From Streptomyces tagetis (lineage in GTDB: Bacteria; Actinomycetota; Actinomycetes; Streptomycetales; Streptomycetaceae): a stretch of 64,000 nucleotides of DNA. Location: assembly GCF_018069565.1 (NCBI RefSeq), contig NZ_JAGPNL010000004.1, positions 62,001 through 126,000 on the forward strand, read 5' to 3'. This document shows, piece after piece, positions 24,577-34,653 of this stretch. The notes beneath the pieces were generated by a model, which was not told the origin of the DNA, did no database searches, and saw only the letters and a program-made list of their open reading frames with translations. The translations under genes were made by a program, and so were the position numbers. The first letter of the stretch is position 1; each line of letters begins with the position of its first letter.

Positions 24577-26166
24577 TCAGACCAGGTTGACCGAGCGGGC
24601 CGAGGTGGCGCCGATCTCCGAGGCGACCTCCGCCAGCACGCCGGCGGGCACGGTGTCGTCGACGGTCAGCACGGCGAGGGCCTCGCCGCCGACCGTCGCA
24701 CGGGCCACCTGCATCCCGGCGATGTTGAGGCCCGCCTCGCCGATGACGCGGCCGACGGTGCCGACGACGCCGGGGCGGTCCTCGTAGCGCAGCACGATCA
24801 TGTGGTCGGCGAGCGCCAGGTCGACGTCGTACTCGCCGACGGCGACGATCTTCTGGAGGTGCTTGGGGCCGGCCAGGGTGCCGGAGACCGACACCTCCTC
24901 GCCGTCGGTGAGGGTGCCGCGCACGGTGACGACGTTGCGGTGCTCGGGCGACTCCGAGCTGGTCGTCAGCCGCACCTCGACGCCGCGCTCCTGGGCGAAG
25001 AGCGGCGCGTTGACGTAGGAGACCGTCTCGTCGACGACGTCCTCGAAGACGCCCTTGAGGGCGGAGAGCTCCAGCACCTTCACGTCGTGCTGGGTGATCT
25101 CGCCGTAGACCTCGACGTCGAGGCGGACGGCGACCTCGCCGGCGAGCGCGGTGAAGATGCGGCCCAGGCGCTCGGCGAGCGGCAGGCCCGGCTTGACGTC
25201 CTCGGCGATCACGCCGCCCTGGACGTTGACCGCGTCCGGGACGAGTTCGCCGGCGAGGGCGAGGCGGACCGAGCGGGCGACGGCGATGCCGGCCTTCTCC
25301 TGCGCCTCGTCGGTCGAGGCGCCCAGGTGCGGGGTGCAGACGACCTGGTCGAACTCGAAGAGCGGCGAGTCGGTGCACGGCTCCTTGGCGTACACGTCGA
25401 GGCCGGCGCCGGCGACGCGGCCCTCCTTGAGCGCCGAGTACAGCGCCTCCTCGTCGACGATGCCGCCGCGCGCGGCGTTGACGATGCGCACGGTGGGCTT
25501 GACCTTGCGCAGCGCCTCCTCGCCGATCAGGCCGAGGGTCTCGGGCGTCTTCGGCAGGTGGACGGTGATGAAGTCGGAGACCTCCAGCAGCTCGTCCAGC
25601 GAGAGCACCTTGACGCCCATCTGCGCGGCCCGCGCGGGCTGCACGTAGGGGTCGTAGGCGACGATCTTCATGCCGAAGGCGGACATGCGCTGGGCGACCA
25701 GGGCGCCGATGCGGCCGAGGCCGACGACGCCGAGGGTCTTCTCGGCCAGCTCGACGCCGGTGTACTTGCTCCGCTTCCACTCGCCGTTCTTCAGCGCGGC
25801 GTTGGCCTGCGGGATGTTGCGGGCGGTGGCGACGACCAGACCGCAGGCCAGCTCGGCGGCGGTCACGATGTTCGACGTGGGGGCGTTGACGACCATCACG
25901 CCGGCCTTGGTGGCGGCGGAGACGTCGACGTTGTCGAGGCCGACACCGGCGCGGGCGACGACCCGCAGCCGGCCCGCGGCGGCGATGGCCTCGGCGTCGA
26001 CCTTGGTGGCCGAGCGCACCAGGATCGCGTCCACGTCGGCGATCGCGGGCAGCAGTTCGGCGCGGTCCGCGCCGTTGCAGTGGCGGATCTCGAAGTCGGG
26101 GCCGAGCGCGTCCACGGTCGCGGGCGACAGTTCTTCGGCGATGAGTACGACGGGTTTCGAGCTCAC
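24577..26166 (-). CDS. serA: D-3-phosphoglycerate dehydrogenase
   Basis: A 529-residue long-type SerA that oxidises 3-phosphoglycerate, the first step of serine synthesis. Domains: substrate and NAD domains with GVVGLGRIGALVAQR and NAARGGIVDEEAL, catalytic His in CTPHLGAST; an intervening (ASB) domain; C-terminal ACT domain (VLRYEDRPGVVGTVGRVIGE) that mediates serine feedback. GTG 26166 is chosen because GAGGA precedes it by about 6 nt and it gives the family's N-terminus SSKPVVLIAEEL; another GTG four codons upstream is possible. It is alone, convergent with the exporter. Confidence 0.96.
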   Translation of the reverse strand: MSSKPVVLIAEELSPATVDALGPDFEIRHCNGADRAELLPAIADVDAILVRSATKVDAEAIAAAGRLRVVARAGVGLDNVDVSAATKAGVMVVNAPTSNIVTAAELACGLVVATARNIPQANAALKNGEWKRSKYTGVELAEKTLGVVGLGRIGALVAQRMSAFGMKIVAYDPYVQPARAAQMGVKVLSLDELLEVSDFITVHLPKTPETLGLIGEEALRKVKPTVRIVNAARGGIVDEEALYSALKEGRVAGAGLDVYAKEPCTDSPLFEFDQVVCTPHLGASTDEAQEKAGIAVARSVRLALAGELVPDAVNVQGGVIAEDVKPGLPLAERLGRIFTALAGEVAVRLDVEVYGEITQHDVKVLELSALKGVFEDVVDETVSYVNAPLFAQERGVEVRLTTSSESPEHRNVVTVRGTLTDGEEVSVSGTLAGPKHLQKIVAVGEYDVDLALADHMIVLRYEDRPGVVGTVGRVIGEAGLNIAGMQVARATVGGEALAVLTVDDTVPAGVLAEVASEIGATSARSVNLV

Positions 26167-26450
26167 GTGAGTCCTCACATGTCCAGTGCGGACGGCCGTC
26201 CCGACGGCCGCTGGCGGTGGAGGGGAGCGGCGCCGGGGAACCGCGGGACGCTCCCCGCGCCGGGGGGTGCCGGCCGTTCCTCGGAGTCGCTTAGCCGCGT
26301 GGAAGACGCACGACGCTGTGGGCCTGACGCGTATGTAGTGCAGCAGTGTAGTAGCGCCGAGGGCGTCGTCTTACGCCGCTTCGGAAGGATCACCCGTCCG
26401 GGGCCGGACGGGATGGACAACGCCGTACCTCCGACGCTACCCCTGGGGAG
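26167..26450 (-). promoter_or_regulatory. serA upstream region
   Basis: No gene is supported. It must include the serA promoter. TGTAGT is repeated at 26334-26339 and 26347-26352 in an AT-richer patch; I cannot place promoter boxes with confidence. Confidence 0.4.
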
Positions 26451-26488
26451 CCGGAGGGGCCGGAGCACGGGTGCTCCGGCCCCTCCGG
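26451..26488 (-). terminator. Terminator of ilvC
   Basis: A perfect 18-bp stem (26451-26468 with 26471-26488), 11 nt beyond the ilvC stop codon. Confidence 0.9.
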
Positions 26489-26498
26489 CCGGGTGGCC

Positions 26499-27497
<999 letters not shown>

Positions 27498-27574
27498 TGG
27501 GTTATCTCCTTGTGTGCGGTGTTGCGTCCCACCGTATGCCGGTGAGGGGAGGGGAAGTTTCACAGTCTCGGAAT

Positions 27575-27606
27575 ACGGGCGGCCGGTGTCGCTCGGGGCC
27601 GCCCGT
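27575..27606 (-). terminator. Hairpin between ilvN and ilvC
   Basis: A perfect 10-bp stem (27575-27584 with 27597-27606) and 12-nt loop, 7 nt after the ilvN stop. It may reduce read-through or be an mRNA processing element within the ilv operon. Confidence 0.6.
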
Positions 27607-27613
27607 CTCCGTG

Positions 27614-28138
27614 TCATGCCGACCGGTCGAGTGCGCGCAGTGAGCGGTCGGTGATCGAACGGGCCCCGCGGCCGATCGCGATGGTGCCGGACTGGACCAG
27701 TTCCTTGATGCCGTACGGTTCCAGCATCTTGAGCATGGCGGACAGCTTGTCGCTGCTGCCGGTGGCCTCGATGGTGACGGCCTCCGGGGAGACGTCGACC
27801 GTCTTCGCGCGGAAGAGCTGGACGATCTCGACGATCTGGGAGCGCGTCTCGTTGTCGGAGCGCACCTTCACCAGGACGAGTTCGCGCTGCACCGCGTGGG
27901 ACGGCTCCAGCTCGACGATCTTGAGCACGTTGACCAGCTTGTTGAGCTGCTTGGTCACCTGCTCCAGCGGGAACTCCTCGACGCTCACCACGATGGTGAT
28001 GCGGGAGATGTCGGGGTGCTCGGTGACGCCGACGGCGAGGGAGTCGATGTTGAAGCCGCGGCGGGAGAACAGGGCGGCGATCCGGGCGAGGATGCCGGGC
28101 GTGTTCTCCACCAGGACCGAGAGCGTGTGCTTGGACAT
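27614..28138 (-). CDS. ilvN: Acetolactate synthase small (regulatory) subunit
   Basis: A 174-residue regulatory subunit that binds valine and activates IlvB. The N-terminal ACT domain reads LSVLVENTPGILARIAALFSRRGFNIDSLAVG; the C-terminal domain has LVKVRSDNETRSQIVEIVQLFRAKTVDVS. Length fits the IlvH/IlvN family. AAGAGA precedes ATG 28138. It is 21 nt downstream of ilvB, so co-transcribed. Confidence 0.96.
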   Translation of the reverse strand: MSKHTLSVLVENTPGILARIAALFSRRGFNIDSLAVGVTEHPDISRITIVVSVEEFPLEQVTKQLNKLVNVLKIVELEPSHAVQRELVLVKVRSDNETRSQIVEIVQLFRAKTVDVSPEAVTIEATGSSDKLSAMLKMLEPYGIKELVQSGTIAIGRGARSITDRSLRALDRSA

Positions 28139-28159
28139 GATCTCTTTGCTCTCTCTCGC

Positions 28160-30007
28160 TCAGTCGTCTTCGTTGTCGCCGAAGTCGGGGCGCACGTCCC
28201 GGGCGGCCATGATCTCGTCGTTGGAGGTGCCGGCGGCGACCATCGGCCAGACCATGGCGTCCTCGTGGACGACGAAGTCGACGACGACCGGGCGGTCGTT
28301 GATCGAGTTCGCCTCCTCGATGACCTTGTCGAGGTCGGCCGGGTCCTCGCAGCGGATCGCGTGGCAGCCCATGGCCTCCGACAGCTTGACGAAGTCGGGG
28401 ACGCGGGTGCCGCGGGCCTCCGGGTTGACGTCGTCGGGGCCGGAGTGCAGCACCGTGTTGGAGTACCGCTGGTTGTAGAAGAGGGTCTGCCACTGGCGGA
28501 CCATCCCGAGGGCGCCGTTGTTGATGATGGCGACCTTGATCGGGATGTTGTTCAGGGCGCAGGTGGTCAGTTCCTGGTTGGTCATCTGGAAGCAGCCGTC
28601 GCCGTCGATCGCCCAGACGGCGCGGTCGGGGGCCCCGGCCTTGGCGCCCATCGCGGCCGGCACCGCGTACCCCATGGTCCCGGCGCCGCCGGAGTTGAGC
28701 CAGGTCGCGGGCTGCTCGTACTCGATGAAGTGGGCGGCCCACATCTGGTGCTGGCCGACGCCCGCCGCGAAGATCGTGCCCTCGGGGGCGAGCCGGCCGA
28801 TGCGCTCGATGACCTGCTGCGGGGAGAGCGAGCCGTCCTCGGGCTGGTCGTAGCCGAGCGGGTAGGTGTCGCGCCAGCGGTTCAGATCCCGCCACCAGGC
28901 GGTGTAGTCGCCGCGGTGGCCGTCGGCGTGCTCCTTCTGGACCGCCTGGACCAGGTCGGCGATGACCTCGCGGGCGTCGCCGACGATCGGCACGTCGGCG
29001 GCCCGGTTCTTGCCGATCTCGGCCGGGTCGATGTCGGCGTGGACGATCTTGGCGTACGGGGCGAAGCTGTCCAGCTTGCCGGTGACGCGGTCGTCGAAGC
29101 GGGCTCCGAGGGCGACGATCAGGTCGGCCTTCTGCAGCGCGGTGACGGCGGTGACCGCACCGTGCATGCCCGGCATTCCCACGTGCAGCGGGTGGCTGTC
29201 GGGGAACGCGCCGAGCGCCATCAGGGTGGTGGTGACGGGCGCTCCGGTGAGTTCGGCGAGGACCTTCAGCTCGGCGGTGGCCCCGGCCTTGAGGACGCCG
29301 CCGCCGACGTAGAGCACGGGGCGCTTCGCGGCGGTGATGAGCTTGGCCGCCTCGCGGATCTGCTTGGCGTGCGGCTTGGTGACCGGGCGGTAGCCGGGCA
29401 GGTCCATGACCGGCGGCCAGGTGAAGGTGGTCTTCTTCTGGAGGATGTCCTTGGGGATGTCGACCAGGACCGGTCCGGGGCGGCCGGTGGAGGCGATGTG
29501 GAACGCCTGCGCGATCACCCGGGGGATGTCCTCGGCCTTGGTGACCAGGAAGCTGTGCTTGGTGATCGGCATGCTGATGCCGACGATGTCCGCCTCCTGG
29601 AAGGCGTCCGTGCCGATCGCGGAGGACACCACCTGGCCGGTGATCGCCACCAGCGGCACGGAGTCCATGTTGGCGTCGGCGATCGGGGTGACCAGGTTGG
29701 TGGCGCCGGGTCCCGAGGTCGCCATGCAGACGCCGACCTTGCCGGTGGCCTGCGCGTAGCCGGTGGCCGCGTGGCCGGCGCCCTGCTCGTGGCGGACCAG
29801 GACGTGGCGCACCCTGGTGGAGTCCATCAGCGGGTCGTACGCCGGAAGGATCGTCCCGCCGGGAATGCCGAATACCGTGTCGGCGCCGACCTCCTCGAGA
29901 GAGCGGATGAGGGACTGCGCACCCGTGACGTGCTCGGGGGCGGAGTGCTGTCCTCCGGATCGGGGCCGCGGCTGCGGGTGGTGGGCCCCGGTGGCCTGCT
30001 CGGTCAT
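28160..30007 (-). CDS. ilvB: Acetolactate synthase large (catalytic) subunit
   Basis: A 615-residue ThDP/FAD enzyme that condenses pyruvate with pyruvate or 2-ketobutyrate, the committed step to valine, leucine and isoleucine. The catalytic Glu is in RHEQGAGHAATGYA; the ThDP motif is GDGCFQMTNQELTTCALNN; FAD-binding stretches such as GARFDDRVTGKLD are present. ATG 30007 (MTEQATGAHHP) is preferred because AGAAGAG then sits 7-8 nt upstream; an ATG two codons earlier is also possible. A leader peptide and intrinsic terminator precede the gene, so transcription is controlled by attenuation. Confidence 0.96.
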   Translation of the reverse strand: MTEQATGAHHPQPRPRSGGQHSAPEHVTGAQSLIRSLEEVGADTVFGIPGGTILPAYDPLMDSTRVRHVLVRHEQGAGHAATGYAQATGKVGVCMATSGPGATNLVTPIADANMDSVPLVAITGQVVSSAIGTDAFQEADIVGISMPITKHSFLVTKAEDIPRVIAQAFHIASTGRPGPVLVDIPKDILQKKTTFTWPPVMDLPGYRPVTKPHAKQIREAAKLITAAKRPVLYVGGGVLKAGATAELKVLAELTGAPVTTTLMALGAFPDSHPLHVGMPGMHGAVTAVTALQKADLIVALGARFDDRVTGKLDSFAPYAKIVHADIDPAEIGKNRAADVPIVGDAREVIADLVQAVQKEHADGHRGDYTAWWRDLNRWRDTYPLGYDQPEDGSLSPQQVIERIGRLAPEGTIFAAGVGQHQMWAAHFIEYEQPATWLNSGGAGTMGYAVPAAMGAKAGAPDRAVWAIDGDGCFQMTNQELTTCALNNIPIKVAIINNGALGMVRQWQTLFYNQRYSNTVLHSGPDDVNPEARGTRVPDFVKLSEAMGCHAIRCEDPADLDKVIEEANSINDRPVVVDFVVHEDAMVWPMVAAGTSNDEIMAARDVRPDFGDNEDD

Positions 30008-30084
30008 CGGCATTCTCTTCTCGATGCTGAGGGTTTGTGCGAGTTCGGGCGGTCTGTGACTGTCGCCCGGCAGGTGCCGGTGCA

Positions 30085-30120
30085 ACAAAAAACCCCTCGT
30101 GCCATAAGGCAAGCGAGGGG
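30085..30120 (-). terminator. ilvB attenuator terminator
   Basis: CCCCTCG (30093-30099) and CGAGGGG (30114-30120) pair, with TGCC/GGCA inside (30100-30103, 30108-30111) and an ATAA loop. On the minus strand the stem is followed by TTTTTTG. It lies 57 nt after the leader-peptide stop and about 80 nt before ilvB. Confidence 0.88.
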
Positions 30121-30176
30121 AGCGCGCCGGGTGGAGGTCGCTGGGGGCCGGGTGTTGTGTCCGGACATCACCAGCG

Positions 30177-30218
30177 TCAGCCGACGCGCTGTCCAAGTAC
30201 GAGAATTCGGGTGCGCAT
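30177..30218 (-). CDS. ilvB leader peptide (MRTRILVLGQRVG)
   Basis: A 13-codon frame with ATG at 30218 and TGA ending at 30177, encoding MRTRILVLGQRVG. The Ile-Leu-Val-Leu run covers all three branched-chain amino acids. GGGGGGAGGG lies upstream with suitable spacing. Leader peptides of this form precede ilvB in other actinobacteria, where ribosome stalling at the regulatory codons prevents the terminator from folding. Confidence 0.88.
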   Translation of the reverse strand: MRTRILVLGQRVG

Positions 30219-30251
30219 GGCACTGACCCTCCCCCCGGCACGCACTCACTG

Positions 30252-33245
30252 TCAAGTGGGTGGGACGGGAGTCTCATCATGTGAACGCAGGGCTGTGCCA
30301 CCACCGAGGAGCGTGGAGGTGACGCCGCTGGTCGCGGCGTTGCCGACGCCCTGGCTGAGGCTCTTGGTGTACACCCCCGCGCTGCCCGCGAAGACCGGCT
30401 CTGCCGGTCCGTGCGGCACCGGATAGCGCCCGGTGGCGAGCGCCCGGCGCAGCCGGTACTCGTCGAGCGCACCGGAGAAGGCCATGCCCTGACCGTGGGT
30501 GCAGCCCATGGCCCGCAGGGCGACGATCTGCTCGGGCAGGTCGACCCCGTCGGCCACGGACTTCATCCCGAGGTCGGTGGTGATCCGCAGCAGCCCGCTG
30601 GTGATCTTGTGGAGGCGGGCGGACTCGACGACGCCCTCGACCAGGCTCCGGTCGAGCCGGAGGATGTCGATGGGGAGCCGCCTGAGGGCGGTGATGGCCG
30701 CGTGGCCGTTGCCGAAGGCGTCCAGGGCGATGCGGACGCCGACCCGGCGCAGCGCGTTGAGCCGGCGCTCCAGCTCGTCCAGGCCGGCGCGGGGGTCGGT
30801 GGTGTCGGCCAGTTCGACGATGAGGGCGCCGGGAGGCAGCCCGTGCCGGGTGAGGAGGGCCTCCACGGAGGCGAGCGGCATGGAGCGGTCCAGCAGGCGG
30901 CGGGCGCCCATGCGGACGGCCACCGTCGAGGGGAGTCCGGCCGCCGCGCGGTCGGCGGCCTGCTCGACGGCCTCGCAGAGCACCCAGCGGTCCAGTTCGG
31001 CGGTCTTGTCGCCGTCCTCGGCCACCCGCAGGAACTCGGCGGGGGTGAAGAGCACGCCCTGCGAGGAGCGCCAGCGCGCCTGGGCGCAGACGGAGGTGAT
31101 GCGGCCGTCGGCGAGGGAGACCACCGGCTGGTGGAGCAGCGCGAACTGCCCCTCGTGCAGCGCGGCCCGCAGCCGGGTGGCCAGTTCGGCCTTGCGGACC
31201 ACGTCCTGCTGCATCTGCGGCCGGTACAGCTCGACGCGGCCTTTGCCGCACGCCTTGGCCCGGTACATCGCCAGGTCGGCGTTGCGCAGCAACTCCCCCG
31301 CGCCGAGGCCCGGTTCGGCGAAGGCGACGCCGATGGAGGCGTTGACGCGGACATCGTTGCCGTCGATGGGGTAGGGCTGCGAGAGGGTCGTCCTGAGGCG
31401 GTCGGCCAGCTCCAGGATGTGCCTCTCGCGGGCGGCCCGGTCCCGGGTGCCGTCCCCGACGATCAGGGCCGCGAACTCGTCGCCGCCGAGCCGGGAGGCG
31501 GTGTCCCCCGCGCGGACGGCCTCGTGGAGTCTGCGGGCGGCCTGGACGAGCAGCTCGTCGCCGGCCTGGTGGCCGATGGTGTCGTTGACCGCCTTGAAGC
31601 CGTCCAGGTCGATGAAGAGCACGGCGGTGCCGCGCAGGGCGGCGCCCCGGTCCAGGGCGCGGCGGCCGGAGAGGGCCTGCTGGACGCGCCGGGTGAACAG
31701 GGCGCGGTTGGGCAGGTCGGTGAGCGGGTCGTGTTCGGCGTTGTGCTGGAGCTGGGCCTGGAGGCGCACCCGCTCGGTGACGTCCCGGCTGTTGAAGATG
31801 AGGCCGCCGTGGTGGCGGTTGACGGTGGACTCGACGTTGAGCCAGCCGCCGTCGCCGGAGCGGAAGCGGCATTCGATGCGGGTGGTGGGTTCCTCGGCCG
31901 GGTGGGCGGCGAGGAAGCGGCGCACCTCGTGGACGACGCAGCCGAGGTCCTCGGGGTGGATCAGGCCCGCCAACTCGCTGCCGACGAGTTCCTCGGCGGG
32001 GCGTCCGTAGACCCCGGCGGCGGCCGGGGAGACGTAGCGCAGGATGCCGCTGGGGGCGGCGATCATGATGACGTCGCTGGAGCCCTGGACCAGGGAGCGG
32101 AAGTGGTTCTCCTTCTGGGCCAGTTCGTGGGTGAGGGTGATGTTGTCGAGCAGCATGATGCCCTGGCGGACGACGAGCGCGAGCACCACCGTGCCACCGG
32201 TCAGCAGGACCACGCGGTCGACGCTGCGGCCGTTGAGGACGTTGTAGAGGATGCCCAGGGTGCAGACGGCCGCGGCGAGGTAGGGCGTGAGCGCGGCCAG
32301 CGATCCGCCGAGGGGCCGGGCGGACGGATAGCGCAGGCGTTCGCCGGGGGCGCCGGCCGGGAGCCCCGCGGCGCGCGGCGCGGGCTCCCCGGGCGGAGCG
32401 CCGTGCCGGGAGGCCACCCAGGGCGCGTAGGCGAGGAGCAGGGAGCCGGCGAACCAGCCGGCGTCGAGCAACTGCCCGGAGCGGTACCCGTTGTGGAGCA
32501 GCGGTGAGGTGAACAGGGCGTCGCACATGACGGTCAGGGCGAGGGCGCCGATGGCGGTGTTGACCGCGGAGCGGCACACCGGCGAGCGCCGGAAGTGCAG
32601 CGCGAGCACCATGCTGACCAGGGCGATGTCGAGCAGCGGGTACGCCACCGAGAGCGCGGTGTGGGCGACGCTGGAGCCGTCGGCCTTGGCGGCCTGGGCG
32701 AGTGCCAGGCTCCACGCCAGGGTGAGCAGCGAGCCCCCGATGAGCCAGGCGTCCAGGCCGAGGCAGATCCACCCCGCCTTGGTCACCGGCCGTTTGGCGA
32801 GGACCAGCAGGCCGACGATGGCGGGCGGCGCGAAGCACAGGAAGAACAGGTCGGCGTAGCTGGGGCTGGGCATCGGCCGTTGCAGGACGACCTCGTACCA
32901 CCCCCAGACCAGATTGCCCAGGGAGGCCATCGCCGAGGAGAGGGCGAAGAGCAGCCAGGCGGGCCGGAAGCGGACCCGGGGGCTGCGGGCGTAGAGGAGG
33001 CAGGAGACGGCGGCGGTGCCCGCGGCGGCGCTCAGCCCGAAGTCGCCCATGATCTTGGCGAGGAAGCCGGAGCCCCAGCCGAGCCCGGCGCCGACGGCGT
33101 ACCCCGCGCAGACCAGGGCCAGGACGAGTTGGCGGAGGAAGGCCGATCCGCCGCGGGCGGCCGGCGGCCGGGCGGGAGGCGGCTCGGGCGGGGCCTGGGT
33201 CGCGGGGGCTCCGTCCAGCATCGGAACGGGAGACGGGAGGCTCAC
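30252..33245 (-). CDS. Membrane PAS-GGDEF-EAL protein with degenerate EAL domain
   Basis: A 997-residue c-di-GMP protein. Eight or so N-terminal TM helices (from LRQLVLALVCAGYAVGAGLG) are followed by a PAS domain (FRSLVQGSSDVIMIAAPSG), an intact GGDEF site (RLGGDEFAAL, near residue 588) and an EAL domain. The EAL signature is AQA, DDFGTG is replaced by LDAFGNG and the catalytic Asn and Lys positions are also altered, so phosphodiesterase activity is unlikely. The protein should be a membrane diguanylate cyclase with a sensory EAL domain; it may be the CdgC orthologue, which I cannot confirm. GTG 33245 has GGGAGG 5 nt upstream; the frame stays open to ATG 33440, giving a Pro-rich extension, so the start is uncertain. 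Confidence 0.88.
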   Translation of the reverse strand: MSLPSPVPMLDGAPATQAPPEPPPARPPAARGGSAFLRQLVLALVCAGYAVGAGLGWGSGFLAKIMGDFGLSAAAGTAAVSCLLYARSPRVRFRPAWLLFALSSAMASLGNLVWGWYEVVLQRPMPSPSYADLFFLCFAPPAIVGLLVLAKRPVTKAGWICLGLDAWLIGGSLLTLAWSLALAQAAKADGSSVAHTALSVAYPLLDIALVSMVLALHFRRSPVCRSAVNTAIGALALTVMCDALFTSPLLHNGYRSGQLLDAGWFAGSLLLAYAPWVASRHGAPPGEPAPRAAGLPAGAPGERLRYPSARPLGGSLAALTPYLAAAVCTLGILYNVLNGRSVDRVVLLTGGTVVLALVVRQGIMLLDNITLTHELAQKENHFRSLVQGSSDVIMIAAPSGILRYVSPAAAGVYGRPAEELVGSELAGLIHPEDLGCVVHEVRRFLAAHPAEEPTTRIECRFRSGDGGWLNVESTVNRHHGGLIFNSRDVTERVRLQAQLQHNAEHDPLTDLPNRALFTRRVQQALSGRRALDRGAALRGTAVLFIDLDGFKAVNDTIGHQAGDELLVQAARRLHEAVRAGDTASRLGGDEFAALIVGDGTRDRAARERHILELADRLRTTLSQPYPIDGNDVRVNASIGVAFAEPGLGAGELLRNADLAMYRAKACGKGRVELYRPQMQQDVVRKAELATRLRAALHEGQFALLHQPVVSLADGRITSVCAQARWRSSQGVLFTPAEFLRVAEDGDKTAELDRWVLCEAVEQAADRAAAGLPSTVAVRMGARRLLDRSMPLASVEALLTRHGLPPGALIVELADTTDPRAGLDELERRLNALRRVGVRIALDAFGNGHAAITALRRLPIDILRLDRSLVEGVVESARLHKITSGLLRITTDLGMKSVADGVDLPEQIVALRAMGCTHGQGMAFSGALDEYRLRRALATGRYPVPHGPAEPVFAGSAGVYTKSLSQGVGNAATSGVTSTLLGGGTALRSHDETPVPPT

Positions 33246-33636
33246 CGCGGCCTCCCGGTCCGTGCTCCCGCGTCCCTGAGCCCCCGGTGTGCGGGGTGGA
33301 CCTGCCTGCGGTGACCGCTGTCCACCCGCCGGTCCGGGCCGGGCCGGTGGTGGCAGTGCGGGCCCTGGCTGCCCCGTCTGCGCATGGCCGTGCGCCAGGG
33401 CCGCCCGCGGCTCGTCCGCCGCGTCGGGTCGTTCGTCCATAGGCCGTGCATCGCCCGTCGCCCCCCTCACAGTCTGCAATGTCCATCCCCGGCGCCGGCG
33501 GTGCGCGGCGCGTCCCCTGTCGGACGATACACCAGTCTCGTCACTCAGGGATATACGTTCTCTACTCTCCGTGACGACCAGCGGGAATGCGGGCACCCAC
33601 CGCGCCCGCGGGACTGCGGAGGGTACCCGGAACGGA
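33246..33636 (-). promoter_or_regulatory. Upstream region of the GGDEF-EAL gene
   Basis: No separate gene is supported, although part may be coding if translation starts at 33440. TATCGT (fwd 33524-33529) is a possible -10 box and AGTGAC (fwd 33540-33545) resembles half a BldD site. A short GCGGGC/GCCCGC hairpin at 33589-33608 could end the upstream dehydrogenase gene. Confidence 0.35.
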
Positions 33637-34578
33637 TCAGGAGCCCGTCGTCAGGATCACGTTGCGCAGCGGCTCCCGGTTCACGAAACGGCCCAACTGG
33701 TCCGTCAGCAGCCGCTTCGCGCGCGGCAGGAAGGCGGACGTCGGCCCTCCGGCGTGCGGGCTGACGAGGACCCCCGGAGCGTGCCAGAGCGGGTGGTCCG
33801 CCGGCAGCGGCTCGGGGTCGGTGACGTCGAGCGCGGCGGTCAGGCGCCCGGTGGACACCTCCGCGAGCAGGGCTTCCGTGTCGACGACCGGGCCGCGGGC
33901 GACGTTGACGAGCAGGGCGCCGTCCTTCATCCGGGCCAGGAAGCCGGCGTCCGCCAGTCCGCGGGTGCCCTCGTCGAGCGGGGTGGAGAGGACGACGACG
34001 TCCGCCTGGGGCAGCAGGGACGGGAGTTCGGTGAAGGGGTGCACGGGACCGCGCGCCGTAGTGCGCGGGGAGCGCGCGACGCGCACCACCCGCGCGACCT
34101 CGAACGGCGTGAGCCGGTCCTCGATGGCGGAGCCGATCGATCCGTAGCCGACGACCAGCACGGTGCGGTCGGCCAGGGCGGGGCGGAAACCGCCGAGCCA
34201 CTCCCCCTTCTCCTGCGCCCGCACGAAGTCGGGGATGCCGCGCAGCGAGGCGAGGATCAGGGCGAGGGTGAGTTCGGCGGTGCTGGCCTCGTGCACGCCG
34301 CGCGCGTTGCACAGGTGGACGCCCGCGGGCAGGTGGCGCAGTCCGGGCTCGACGTGGTCGATGCCGGCGGAGAGGGTCTGCACGACCCGGACGGACGTCA
34401 TCCGGGGCAGCGGGCGGAGGCCGACGCCGGCGGGCTTCATGTAGGGGACGACGTAGTAGACGCAGTCGGCGGGGTCCGCGGGGAACTCCTCGGCTCCGTC
34501 CCAGAAGCGGTAGACGAAACCCTCGGGGAGCCCGTCGATCTCGTCCGGGTCAAGGGGCAGCCACACGTCAGCAGTCAT
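33637..34578 (-). CDS. D-2-hydroxyacid dehydrogenase family protein
   Basis: A 313-residue NAD(P)-dependent dehydrogenase. The Rossmann motif is VGYGSIGSAIEDRL, catalytic Arg is in NVARGPVVDTEALL, the acidic partner follows in LDVTDPEPLP and catalytic His is in SPHAGGPTSAFLPRA. It lacks the extra domains of SerA, so it acts on some small 2-hydroxy or 2-keto acid such as glyoxylate or hydroxypyruvate; substrate is unknown. No Shine-Dalgarno is present; TAGCCT lies 7 nt before ATG 34578. It is divergent from the aldo/keto reductase with 75 nt between starts. Confidence 0.9.
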   Translation of the reverse strand: MTADVWLPLDPDEIDGLPEGFVYRFWDGAEEFPADPADCVYYVVPYMKPAGVGLRPLPRMTSVRVVQTLSAGIDHVEPGLRHLPAGVHLCNARGVHEASTAELTLALILASLRGIPDFVRAQEKGEWLGGFRPALADRTVLVVGYGSIGSAIEDRLTPFEVARVVRVARSPRTTARGPVHPFTELPSLLPQADVVVLSTPLDEGTRGLADAGFLARMKDGALLVNVARGPVVDTEALLAEVSTGRLTAALDVTDPEPLPADHPLWHAPGVLVSPHAGGPTSAFLPRAKRLLTDQLGRFVNREPLRNVILTTGS

Positions 34579-34585
34579 GGCCAGG

Positions 34586-34591
34586 AGGCTA
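34586..34591 (-). promoter_or_regulatory. -10 box of likely leaderless hydroxyacid-dehydrogenase promoter
   Basis: TAGCCT on the minus strand is followed by seven bases and the ATG at 34578. The AGGAGG seen here on the plus strand is not in a position to serve either gene. Confidence 0.45.
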
Positions 34592-34653
34592 TGTCAGGGC
34601 CGCGCGGCGGCAGAGGTTAGGTTGGGTGGCCGGACGAGGGAGGTCACGAGCAG

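Noticed and set aside
30178..30472. Upstream extension of ilvB
   Set aside because: The open frame passes through the attenuator and an opposing frame of the leader peptide; the family start is near 30007.
34581..34590. AGGAGG before the aldo/keto reductase as its ribosome site
   Set aside because: It is more than 60 nt from the GTG start; GGGAGG at 34638-34643 is better placed.
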